From: Spirogloea muscicola
Taxonomy: Eukaryota > Streptophyta > Zygnematophyceae > Spirogloeales > Spirogloeaceae
DNA length: 28,759 nt
Direction: 5' to 3'
Assembly: GCA_009602725.1 (NCBI GenBank)
Contig: WELB01000096.1
Location: 155,371-184,129 of the forward strand
Positions 10,001-18,283 of the stretch are shown here, in pieces. The notes beneath the pieces were generated by a model, which saw only the letters and a program-made list of their open reading frames with translations, was not told the DNA's origin and did no database searches. Made by a program: the position numbers and the translations under genes. The stretch's first letter is position 1. Every line of letters begins with the position of its first letter.

Positions 10001-10487
10001 ATCTGGCAGGTCAGCTTGCTGTGCCGTTAAGCAAATCGATGAGCAATCCACAGAAGAGCAGGCCTCCATAACTCCCATGTGGCCTTGCCCTACTTTCAGA
10101 TAAGCTGATATTATATGTCAATTTTTGACATCTATTGTGCGTTTCAGTTGGCTCATTCTGAAACATGTGCTGTTATGCGTCCAGTCTGCAGTAGTGGCCA
10201 CTGTGAGCAATCACGTGCCTGAGTTGTTGGGAGTAGAGCAGCTGCCAGCGCTGCCGCTCTTGAACAGTATCACCTACCAGTATTACGCGGGCAAGAACGT
10301 CTCTGATGCTGTGACCAAAAACAATGTACAGTTCAACGACTACCAAAACAATGACTTTGGCCTCCGACCATCTTCCCCTATATACCAGGCTTACCCTGCA
10401 TGGCGCTCCTGTCCAATAGCAGACACAGGCCCCAAGCCACCTCCTGCCTCTTACTACCTCAACCGCTTTGCCAGGGATAGCCAATAA
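7074..10487 (+). CDS. Secreted proline-rich / parallel beta-helix protein, copy 2 (complete)
   Basis: Seven exons: 7074-7200, 7608-8180, 8325-9005, 9168-9275, 9416-9705, 9869-10009, 10185-10487, all with GT-AG introns and a continuous frame of 740 residues. Exon 1 encodes a basic start (MAKRSSGPRRSG) and a hydrophobic core (LAGLLVLHALAVATLV), a typical signal peptide. Exon 2 encodes about 175 residues of PPPSPPPP-type stalk. Exons 3-7 encode an Asn/Gly-rich beta-helix-like domain with many N-glycosylation sites, paired cysteines (for example CNYVLGGG, TNCNDPMG, GNCSG) and a conserved C-terminal YQAYPAWRSCPIAD segment. The protein is expected outside the cell, anchored in or spanning the wall through the proline-rich part. 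I do not recognise a named family. Start chosen because it gives the signal peptide and splices in phase 1 to exon 2. Confidence 0.85.
7661..8180 (+). repeat. Low-complexity proline-codon tract, nearly G-free
   Basis: This part of exon 2 of the second beta-helix gene is built from CCN, TCN and ACN codons with few G bases on the plus strand, including short direct repeats such as CTCCCACTTCCCCTGCCGC at about 7785-7825. It encodes the Pro/Ser/Thr stalk. The corresponding tract of copy 1 is 1-226. The antisense strand gives a long glycine-rich open frame that is only a shadow. Confidence 0.85.
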
Positions 10488-11310
10488 CCACCTCCTGCAG
10501 CATAGCTAGCTAGTGAAGTGTGTGCCCCCCTAGCTTGGTGCTCACGCCTTTAGGCAGATAAGCTTTCAATATTCCCGGCAACAAGGCCCTTGATATCTCC
10601 ATACTACAGATAGTCTGCTACAAGCAACACATAGAAGGCTTAGGCCAGTATCCAAGCTAGCTCAAGAAAGAGAGTTGCGATTCCAACGACTTGAGACTGC
10701 TAGCTTGGATCTTGGCCTGGGACCTTTCCGCAAGCTGCACTTGCCTGAACTGCAAGAGATATGTGTGACATACTGTGACATACTTTATAATACTTCGACA
10801 AATTTTTGTCATGCAAGTGCACAGTCCATTGACCTTTCAGTCACTATATAACCATTCTCTTTCCTTCATTTCATGTGTCAGTACTATCCAACTTCTCTTA
10901 TTGCATACGCACCATCAGAAGGCTCAACACCGTTATGCCCTTGCGATCATATGGTAAAGATCTCATAAGGATATTATATAAGTTTCCCAACCTAGTCATT
11001 TCGATCACATTAGCATGCTCCAGCTCGAGATGTCAATCTCTTTTCAACCGCCAACTCACGAAGTGTGTTATCATCAGACAAAAAGTCATGCACATGAGAG
11101 TAAGTATGCAAACATCTTTACATGAATAATTGTCCACTACAAACAGATGTCAGATGGAGAGTCCAGGATAAAGAAACTTGATAAGTACCACTGTCAACAT
11201 CAATTGCACAATTAAATGTGAAATTGTAGATTGTACAACAAGTACACTTCAAATTCTGAGCACGAACTCCCTACAATTTACAGGTCAAATGATCATTGCA
11301 AAGGTCACAT
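10488..11310. other. 3' flank of beta-helix copy 2
   Basis: No gene seen. The left 700 bp is the diverged duplicate of 2512-3235. The remainder, up to the minus-strand gene end at 11311, is AT-rich with no recognisable element. Small open frames here are not conserved between the two copies. Confidence 0.65.
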
Positions 11311-13261
11311 CTACTTTCTCCTTGCAATCTCTTTGGGCTGCTTGAGATGGTGTGTAGAGTCCTCATCTGGCAAATAACCATCATCCTTATCGTCAGTATC
11401 CCCATTGGTCTTTCTCATGAACCCCTCACCTTGGCCAGATGTTCCCACATCTTGCAGATATCCTCCTGCTTGCATCTCCGCTTCCTCCAGCCTCGCGGCA
11501 TCTGCGAGCTGCTCCATTGCCAAGGAAGCCTGAGACTCCAGGAAGCCGTCGCTGAGGTCGTCCGAGCCTGGAGTTGAGTAGCAGTGGTCATGACGGGAGT
11601 TACAGAGGTACACAGCTCCACTTGCAAATGGGGAGGAAAGCAGCGGCCTAGCAATCGTTGTGGCAGTCAGGGTGGAACATTTGCCAGGCACAGATGGCCA
11701 GCATGACGGGTCCCTCCGGAGACTGCTCAGAAGCACATGTTGGACTGACCTAGACTGCTCAAGTCTCTAGCCCTAAGCCCTAAGGCAGGAGAGGCAGGAC
11801 ATGGTCTACAGCGCACCTGAGAGGTGGTCGTCCCCTTCAGGTGCATAACCTGGGACAGCACAATATCACGCGAGCCCAGGGTCACAAGCTCTGCTGCTCC
11901 CTACATGTGGGATCACCCCCTCCTAAGAGTAGCATGACGCATGTGTACAAGTCTCATCACGGAGCTCCAAATTAGCATTGCCGCCGACCTGACTGCGAGA
12001 CACCAGAGGTCCTTGAGCCCGACCGCTCGAGCGCAAGCTCGTCCTTCATCGAAGCCAGAAGCGCATCCACTTCTGCTTCAGTCGGCTCCTCAGCTGGTTC
12101 AAACAAGACATGCAAGGCCTTCAGAAAGGGGCCTCCATACAGTGCTTCAGGTAAAATTAGCACACAGCAGGCCCTTTGCGGAAGACAGGCATCGCCGGTG
12201 TCGAGCACCCTCTGCCGGCTTAAGAGACCTCTGCCAGCGTGCACGCTACCCGCAAGGACGGCTCTTTGATGGCAGCGTGAGCTCCTTTTGACGATGCCTC
12301 CAGCTCCCGCAACTGCGCAGTTATACCAAAACCGCCACCTGGTTGTCCATCGTCTGAGACTCACCAGTGGGGCCCTCGGCCCGCTTGCTCGGGACAGCTG
12401 CACCAGCCTGGACGCCACTTGGTTTTCCCAGCAGCCGGGCGAAGAAGCTCCGCTGAGGGAGTGGCGCACTGCCGCTGCTGCGAGCTCCGCCGGCCGTGAG
12501 CTGTGCCCTCAGCTCCGCTGCGTAGAGGTCCTCCTCGTCAGCCGCCTCCTCTGCCACCGTCGCGGCCGCCGCTGTCGTCCGCCGCTCATCAGCAAGCCCA
12601 GCCGAGCCTGCCGTCGGCCGCCCAGGCTGCGCTTCCCCGAGACTGCCGGCGGCAGCGGCAGGCCGACTGGGCGCCGCCGTCAGCGGAGCTCGTGCTGAAC
12701 CCAAGCTTCGAGCTCTTGGGGCCCCACTCTCTGGGCGATCGCCACGGCTGGCTTCTCTGCTGGCAGCTCGCGCCGGCATGCTTGCTGGCGCCCCCCCAGC
12801 GCTCCTTGCTGGGCACTCGCCAGTCCCACCGCCGCCAGCGACCGACGGCGGCGGAGCCTTGAGGGCCGCGAGCCTGGCTGCGAGCTCCGCATCAAGGCCG
12901 TCCTCCTCAGCGGCGGGCTCGTGGCGAGCAGCAGCGGCTCTCGGCGCCTGCAGCCGCGCCAGCCTCGCGTCGGCGTCGAGGCCGCCGTGAAGCGGGGATC
13001 CTTGCGACGGCGGTGCTGCTGTGCGGTGGGAGCCCGCGGCCAGGCGCAGGAGGGCGGCGTCCTCGGCCTCGGCCAGGAGCTCGGCCACGGCGGCGTCGTC
13101 CGGCGGCCAGCCCAGTTGGTCCAGCCTCTGGCTCTGCTGCGCCGCTCCATCCATTGGACCGCCGCCGCCGCTGCCGCCACTGCCGTCTCGTGGGCCTGTC
13201 GGCCTTCTCTGGCGCATGCCACCTTGCTCCCGCGCGGATTGCTCGAGCGCGAGCACCCAAC
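11311..13261 (-). CDS. Low-complexity acidic/Ala-rich protein with MIM1-like ESCRT motif; 5' incomplete
   Basis: The best-supported exon is 13261-12339: in-frame after an acceptor AG at 13263-13262 and ending in a GT donor. It is Ala/Glu/Arg-rich, with DAELAARLAALK, which fits the MIM1 consensus (D/E-x-x-L-x-x-R-L-x-x-L-R/K) that binds ESCRT-III subunits. A following exon includes EAEVDALLASMKDELALE. The last open stretch ends at 11311 and contains LCNSRHDHCYST, which could be half of a B-box-like zinc finger, and an acidic tail. MIM1 motifs plus a C-terminal B-box resemble the abscission regulator ANCHR (ZFYVE19), but the expected FYVE finger is not seen. The 5' border lies next to a LINE tail, so 5' exons are either farther upstream or lost. 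Exon borders between 12339 and 11736 are uncertain. Confidence 0.4.
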
Positions 13262-13264
13262 CTG

Positions 13265-13781
13265 GTCAGAAAAAGAAAGCGCTCTGCCATTGAGGATAAA
13301 GAAGAAAGAGCTCGCCCATAGAAGAGAGGGGCTGGCAGAAGCCAGCCAAAAAAGAATGGACAAAATCCAAAGAGCTACAACAGGTGCCGAGAAGAAGGGA
13401 AACACACAGCTAGGCATCTAGACAACTAGACATGACGAAATCACAGGAAGCTCAATACCCGCGGGTGAGCAGCATCAGGTCAGAATAGCTCGAAGCTGGA
13501 AAGGATGCAGGCAGGCGAGACCCGGAAGCAGCAACAAGAGCACGGCCCGAGCGCGAGTGGACGGCATGAGCTAGGGAGCGTTGAAGCGACACGGAGAGCC
13601 GCATCCGGAAGACCTGGGCCAGGGAGCCGGCCGCGTTGAAGCCGGGCAGCCCCCCTGGCGGACCCGGCCGCCGCTCCATGGCCTGCCGGGCAAGCCGCTG
13701 GAGGAGATCCAGCCAGCCGCTGCCATAAGCCCCGTGGACGTCTATGGCAAGGGCCGCGAACTCGTCGCCTGGGGGGTGATC
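13265..13781 (-). mobile_element. Older LINE (subfamily B), 3' part
   Basis: The minus strand encodes PPGDEFAALAIDVHG, AAGSLAQVFRMRLSVSLQRS and SSYSDLMLLTRGY, stop near 13452. A 3' UTR follows with TTTGGATTTTGTCCATTC, the hairpin GGCTGGC-TTCT-GCCAGCC and ATGGGCGAGCTCTTTCTTCT. The 5' half of the same element is at 15824-16297; rejoining at the KYAD/HPPGDE codons keeps the frame. Two younger LINEs separate the halves. Confidence 0.75.
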
Positions 13782-14150
13782 CGGTAGACTTCCATGGTGA
13801 ACCGGTAGACTTTCCTGCAGCCGGGTCGCTGGCGCAAGTGTATCGCATGCGCTTGGCCGTCTCGCTGCAGAGGTCCATGGCCCGTGCGCTGCACCTTCGT
13901 GCCGGGAGAGCCCTCGCTGCTGCCTCTGGCTCTGGCCAGGGGACATACTTCCAGGAGCACAGTCTCTCTGACCTGCGACTGCTTAGCAGGGGTTACTGAG
14001 TGATTAGTAGCTGCTTTGTTTCGTCTTGTGTGCTTTGGTTTCTTAGCGCTTCCTCTGGCTTCCTCTGGCCCCCTTCTCGTTCTTTGTTCATTCTTTTTTG
14101 GGCTGGCTTGTCCAGCCCCTATCCTCAATGGGCGAGCCCTTTCTTCTTTC
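13782..14150 (+). mobile_element. 5'-truncated LINE (subfamily A) inserted in older LINE
   Basis: Starts at the codons for DFPAAGSLAQVYRMRLAVSL, runs through GRALAAASGSGQGT and LRLLSRGY to TGA near 13998, then the 3' UTR, the hairpin GGGCTGG-CTTGT-CCAGCCC (14100-14118) and the CTTTCTTCTTTC end. TGATC at 13777-13781 and 14151-14155 flanks it and looks like a 5-bp target-site duplication. Its 5' end carries a short duplication (CCGGTAGACTT twice within 25 bp). Confidence 0.8.
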
Positions 14151-14158
14151 TGATCTGC

Positions 14159-15823
14159 CCACCGGCTGCCAAACTCCAGCAGATGGCTTCACCCTGCTGG
14201 GGGTCCCCATCGGCGCGCCGTCTTTCGTGGAGGGGCAGCTGCGAGCCCGCCTGGCGGAGCACCTTCAGCCTGCGGCCCGGCTTCCCGAGCTGGACGACAT
14301 GCAACTATCGCTGGCCATGTTGACCAGGGCCATTGGGCAGCGGCCCCAGTACCTGACGCGGGCCACTCCGCCGTCCCCTGGGGCGTTGGCAGCGTATGCA
14401 GATTTCGATGCAAGCATGGTGGCGAGCTTGGCGGCCCTGGTCCGCCACCAGGGCTTCCTCCAGTCGCCAGCAGCTATGCACCAGGCGGCGCTACCCCTCA
14501 GCCACGGTGGTCTCGGCCTGCGCCCGCTCGCTCGTTCTTGCCGGGCGGCATACCTCGGCAGCTGGGCGCCTCCGACTGCCGCCTCCGTGGCCCAGCGCTT
14601 CTTGGTCCACGGCCGGCGGGCACTGGAGCAGGCGGTGGCGGAGGTCGACATGGGCCCGCTGCCGTTCCAGGTGTCGCTTCGCTCCGCCCACCAGGAGCTG
14701 CTCGCGGCGCACCCGGACCTGGCCGGCCAGGCGGTATCCTTTGCGCACCTCGCGCACACCGCCGACTTGCGTGTCCAAGCGCGCATCGCGGCAGTGGTCG
14801 ACAAGGCCGCCTACACCACCGCCGTGCTCCAGCTCCCCGAGGCCGACTTGCGCGGGCGCGCGAGACTCCACTCGGCCTCTTCCCCGGGGGCTGCGGCGTG
14901 GCTCCAGGCCCTCCCCCTCTACGACGCCCTCACCCTCCCGGACGAGGTATTCCGAAGTGCCGTCCACCGGCTCCTGGGCCTACTGCCGCCATGTCTCCAG
15001 GGTGTGCGTCAATGTGAGTGTGGCGAGCGCGGGACCGAGCCTGGAAAGCTGGCTGCTCATGTTCTGCGCTGTTCCCACGGCGGAGAGCGGACAGCGGCCC
15101 ACGACCGCCTCCGCGACGTAATGCATGGCATCCTGTTGGAGGCTGGTTTCTCCGTGGCAGCAGAGCACTCCGGAATCATGCCAATCCAGCACAGGGCCGA
15201 CGGTCTCCATGCCAGGCGTGTAGACCTGGTGGCCACCCGACAGGCCGGCGGGCCACGTCTTCTCCTGGACGTGGTGACTACTGATGCCTATGACCGCTCA
15301 CACCCAGCCAAATGTGCCACCACGGCTGGGTATGCGGTCGCCTGCGCTGCTCGGGCCAAAGAGCTGAAGTACGCGGATCATCCGCGGGAAGACGAGTTCT
15401 TCCCGTTGGCCATCGACACACATGGGGCGCTGGGCGCTCGGTGGCTCGAGCTGCTCACCCAGCTCGCCCGCCACACCATCGCCCGGCGCTTCCATGGGGA
15501 GCCGGTTGACTTCCCTGCAGCCGGGTCGCTGGCGCAAGTGTATCGAATGCGCCTGGCCGTCTCGCTGCAGAGGTCCATGGCCCGGGCGCTGCACCTTCGT
15601 GCCGGCAGAGCCCTCGCTGCTGCCTCTGGCTCTGGCCAGGGGACCCACTTCCAGGAGCCCAGCATCTCTGATCTGCGGCTGCTTAGCAGGGGTTACTGAG
15701 TGTCTCGTAGCAGCTTTGTTTCTGTTACTTAGCGCTTCCCCTGGCCCCCTTCTCGTACTCTGTTCATTCTTTTTCGGGCTGGTTGTTCCAGCCCCTATTC
15801 TCAATGAGCGAGCACTTTCTTCT
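14159..15823 (+). mobile_element. Longest LINE copy (RLE-type non-LTR retrotransposon), 5'-truncated
   Basis: Contains the end of the reverse-transcriptase ORF with its C-terminal endonuclease, then a 3' UTR ending in the hairpin GGGCTGG-TTGTT-CCAGCCC (15776-15794) and GAGCGAGCACTTTCTTCT. The 8-bp direct repeat TGATCTGC at 14151-14158 and 15824-15831 flanks it, as expected for target-primed reverse transcription. The reverse-transcriptase catalytic part is missing. Confidence 0.85.
14161..15699 (+). CDS. LINE ORF C-terminal part: post-RT region, zinc knuckle and restriction-like endonuclease
   Basis: About 512 codons remain open to TGA at 15697-15699. The start GFTLLGVPIGAPSF is typical of the segment just after the RT core of non-LTR elements, so the polymerase domain is lost. 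Next comes a helical region, then C-x-C-x12-H-x3-C (15013-15072; QCECG ... HVLRC), an AHDRLRD motif, and D-x14-D (first Asp codon 15223, second 15268) in VDLVATR...LLLDVVTTDAY with KYADH after it. This order (CCHC knuckle, R/H-D motif, PD-(D/E)XK-like active site) is that of the restriction-like endonuclease domain of R2/CRE/NeSL/Dualen-type elements. In the element it would nick the target DNA. An ATG at 14098 belongs to the preceding LINE tail, not to this ORF. The fragment cannot retrotranspose alone. Confidence 0.8.
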   Translation, partial: TGCQTPADGFTLLGVPIGAPSFVEGQLRARLAEHLQPAARLPELDDMQLSLAMLTRAIGQRPQYLTRATPPSPGALAAYADFDASMVASLAALVRHQGFLQSPAAMHQAALPLSHGGLGLRPLARSCRAAYLGSWAPPTAASVAQRFLVHGRRALEQAVAEVDMGPLPFQVSLRSAHQELLAAHPDLAGQAVSFAHLAHTADLRVQARIAAVVDKAAYTTAVLQLPEADLRGRARLHSASSPGAAAWLQALPLYDALTLPDEVFRSAVHRLLGLLPPCLQGVRQCECGERGTEPGKLAAHVLRCSHGGERTAAHDRLRDVMHGILLEAGFSVAAEHSGIMPIQHRADGLHARRVDLVATRQAGGPRLLLDVVTTDAYDRSHPAKCATTAGYAVACAARAKELKYADHPREDEFFPLAIDTHGALGARWLELLTQLARHTIARRFHGEPVDFPAAGSLAQVYRMRLAVSLQRSMARALHLRAGRALAAASGSGQGTHFQEPSISDLRLLSRGY

Positions 15824-16297
15824 TGATCTGCGTACTTCCGCTCCTTGCCCCGGGCCGCCAAAGCGACCGCATGCCCAGCGGTCGCCGCCGACTTGGAGGG
15901 ATTGGCGGAGTCGACACAGTCGGCGGTCACCACATCCGCGATGATACGCGGACCGCCGCCGGGCGGGATGGCGACTAGGTCTGCGCGCCGAGTGTGGAGC
16001 TGACCATCGGCGCCGCGCAGGGGGGGCATTATCGACGAGTGCTCCACGGCCACCTTGTAGCCCGCCTCGATGAAGACACCCTGCATGCCATCCCTGAGAA
16101 GGTCATGGGATCCGGTCCTCTCGCCGCCGTGGGCACATCGGAGCATGTGGGCCGCCAGCTCCGCAGGGTCGGCATGGCGGGCACCGCACTTGCATTGCAT
16201 GACTCCGATGAGGCAGGGGGGGAGGAGGCCCAGAAGCCGGTGTACCGCCGTCCTGTAGACTGCGTCGGGCATGGTGAGCGCCGCGTAGATGGGGAGC
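15824..16297 (-). pseudogene. Older LINE (subfamily B), 5' part: zinc knuckle and endonuclease
   Basis: The minus strand reads from LPIYAALTMPDAVYRTAVHR through QCKCG...HMLRC (same C-x-C-x12-H-x3-C), GSHDLLRD, RADLVAIPPGGGPRIIADVV (Asp pair 14 residues apart) to ERKYAD, where the younger LINEs interrupt it. Homologous to 14944-15376 of the subfamily A ORF but clearly diverged. It continues at 13776 and downwards. Confidence 0.8.
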
Positions 16298-16304
16298 GTA
16301 GGAT

Positions 16305-16372
16305 GAGGATAGGGGCTGGAAAAGCCAGCCCAAAAAAAGAATGAACAAAGTACGAGAAGGGGGCCAAGGCCA
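16305..16372 (-). mobile_element. LINE subfamily A 3' UTR scrap
   Basis: The minus strand reads GGCCCCCTTCTCGTACTTTG, TTCATTCTTTTTTTGGGCTG, then the hairpin and CCCTATCCTCA, where it abuts the 5' end of the older LINE. The usual terminal GGGCGAGCACTTTC is missing, so the junction is truncated or was overwritten by the later insertion. Confidence 0.6.
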
Positions 16373-16384
16373 AGACGCCCCTTG

Positions 16385-16670
16385 TTGTCTTCCGAATGCG
16401 TTTGGCCGTCTCGATGCAGCGGTCCCTTGCCTTCGCGATTCGCTTGCGCGCAGGCCGAGCTTTGGCGGCGGCCTCCGGCTTCCGTCAGGGCGACGTCATT
16501 CCGCCGGCTAGCTACTCAGACTTGCATCTCCTGACTAGAGGTTACGGAGCGTCCCTGGCTGATGTCTTAGTCCTAGTCCTTCGCACTCCGGCTCCTTCAG
16601 ACCTTGTCCATTCCTTTGGGCTGGCCTTTCCCAGCCACCAGTCAATCTGGCCGAGCTTTCTTTCAAAGCA
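16385..16670 (+). mobile_element. LINE subfamily B' 3' end
   Basis: Encodes FRMRLAVSMQRSLAFAIRLR, GRALAAASGFRQGDV and SYSDLHLLTRGY, but the usual stop after RGY is absent and the frame runs on. The tail has CAGACCTTGTCCATTCC, hairpin GGCTGG-CCTTTC-CCAGCC and CAATCTGGCCGAGCTTTC. Same tail as the minus-strand fragment at 5765-5835. Confidence 0.7.
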
Positions 16671-17853
16671 CGAGACAGTGTAGAGGGACTGAAGGACCTG
16701 GAAGCGTCGTTCTCCCTTCAGGTGTAGTAATCCCTCGCCTGCTGAAGCTGAAGTGCTGGCAGCTGTTCTTTACCACACTGCACACTGTCTTTCTTCACAG
16801 GAGCCCGAGGTTAGCCTTCCCTTCCTCTTCTCTATGGGCGAGCTTTTCTTCTGCATCCAGAGTGAATTGCTCTATGACTTGCCATAGGCTCTGCCAGCTG
16901 TTATGCATGTTCCTTGCCTCCTCTAATGGCCTCTACACGGTATTTGGACGTCGCGCAGTCAGTTGGTTAGTCAGCTTCAGCTTGTACATGGCCGCTTATG
17001 CCATCGGGTTTAGTATCAGCCAAACTCCTTCCATTCTCCCACTCCTCTTTTCAACCAACTTCTTCAGGTTGTTGGAACTTGATCTTACAGCACCACTCCT
17101 CAACTTGTTCATTGCCTGCAGCGATTTTTGGCCCTCTCGGACCTTGTGCTTCTTTCGGGCTGGCTTTTCACAGCCCTCGCCCCCTTTACTAAGAGCCACA
17201 TTCTTTGGGCTGGCCTCTCACAGCCATTGCCTTGCGTTGGAAGAGCTGTTACTTCTTCTTTTACCCACCTTACCTCCCTTTCACCACCTCATCCATGCCT
17301 CCCCTCCCTTTCCAGTCAATTGCAAGTCACAGAATGTGGCTTTTGCTTAGCTTACAGCGCTTCCAGCTCTGGCTATTCATCAGCGTGCTGGGCGCACTTC
17401 AAGTCAGGCCACCAGCTTCCATGGCGGCGCTCCGGCTTCTCAAGTTTGACTGTCGGATCTGTATGCGCTCATTTGTGGTTTCTACCTTCACGCTCTTACC
17501 TTAGCCACCTGTTACCTTCGCATAGTGCTTCAATGAATGTAGCCCCATACTTTGCACTAGCTTCTGCCTGGACAATGTATTGGCTTTAGTTGGCCACCCG
17601 TCATTTCAAGCGCACCGCGCGCCTTTGCCATACAGTCGCCTCCTTCCCCCGAGCTCCCCCGTTCACCACTCCGTTCTTCCTCTTTCCCTCCTTTCTCTCC
17701 GCCTCCGCCACTATCTCCATTCACACGCTTGCAATTTTCAAGTCATTTCCTCACGCTCGATGTGCAGATGCTACACCTCTGCATCCTCAGGCGCAGCCTG
17801 CGTTGACCTGCCGCTCTGCTACAAAGACCCACTTGCAAATTTGAATCCGCGGA
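16671..17853. repeat. Decayed repeat field with LINE hairpins and repeat X copy 2
   Basis: No convincing gene. It holds a decayed tail at about 16815-16855 (TTCTCTATGGGCGAGCTTTT), a hairpin tail at about 17128-17192 (TTCGGGCTGGCTTTTCACAG) similar to the minus strand at 4110-4195, another hairpin at 17204-17230 (GGGCTGGCCTCTCACAGCC), and repeat X at about 17535-17640. The long plus-strand frame across 16604-17350 runs through these repeats and is probably chance. Confidence 0.55.
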
Positions 17854-18283
17854 TCAGGAATAATTAGAGCAGTTTTTCCCTTTGATCCACCGAGCTTGCC
17901 TCTTTGCAAACCCCAGAAGCTCAATCACATATTGCCACATATCGCCATGGAGCCACGCAAGAAAGGCGCGCAATGCATATGTAATGAGGGAGGCCAAAAA
18001 CAAGCCAGTACAGTATGGTAAAAGAACAAAGAAATCCACGAGGTGCACGCAAACACTCTAGCCCTGCTATAGCTGAGAAATCATACTTGCACAAGGCACA
18101 AGTCATTTCATCCCCCCTCCCCACTGTTATACATAAAAATCATTGCAATCGAGAAGTTATGTTGTAAGAGCTTGCATGCTATGAGCTAAGCAGCTCAATC
18201 ACACACTGAAGCTCAAGTGCTCCTGCTGGGCAGCAGCAATATCAAATCCAGCCGAGGACACTTCCAACAGTAAAGCTCAAGAA
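17854..18283 (-). other. Region downstream of MPDU1, probable 3' UTR/intergenic
   Basis: No gene assigned. A 64-codon minus-strand open frame (18048-17854) has a hydrophobic start (LVDFFVLLPYCTGLFLASLI) but no recognisable homology and no neighbour exon with a matching phase. Possible MPDU1 3' UTR. Poly-A signals were not identified. Confidence 0.4.

Noticed and set aside
12503-13421. Long plus-strand open frames opposite the MIM1-like gene
   Set aside because: GC-rich shadows of the minus-strand Ala/Arg/Glu-rich exon, which alone has a consistent splice site and motif.
14098-14160. ATG at 14098 as start of the LINE ORF
   Set aside because: These codons lie in the 3' UTR, hairpin and tail of the preceding LINE and in the target-site duplication; the frame joins by chance.
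16604-17350. Plus-strand open frame of 248 codons
   Set aside because: It begins in a LINE 3' UTR and runs through several hairpin tails; no family similarity.
17854-18048. Small minus-strand membrane-like open frame
   Set aside because: No homology recognised and no exon with matching phase; more likely MPDU1 3' flank.
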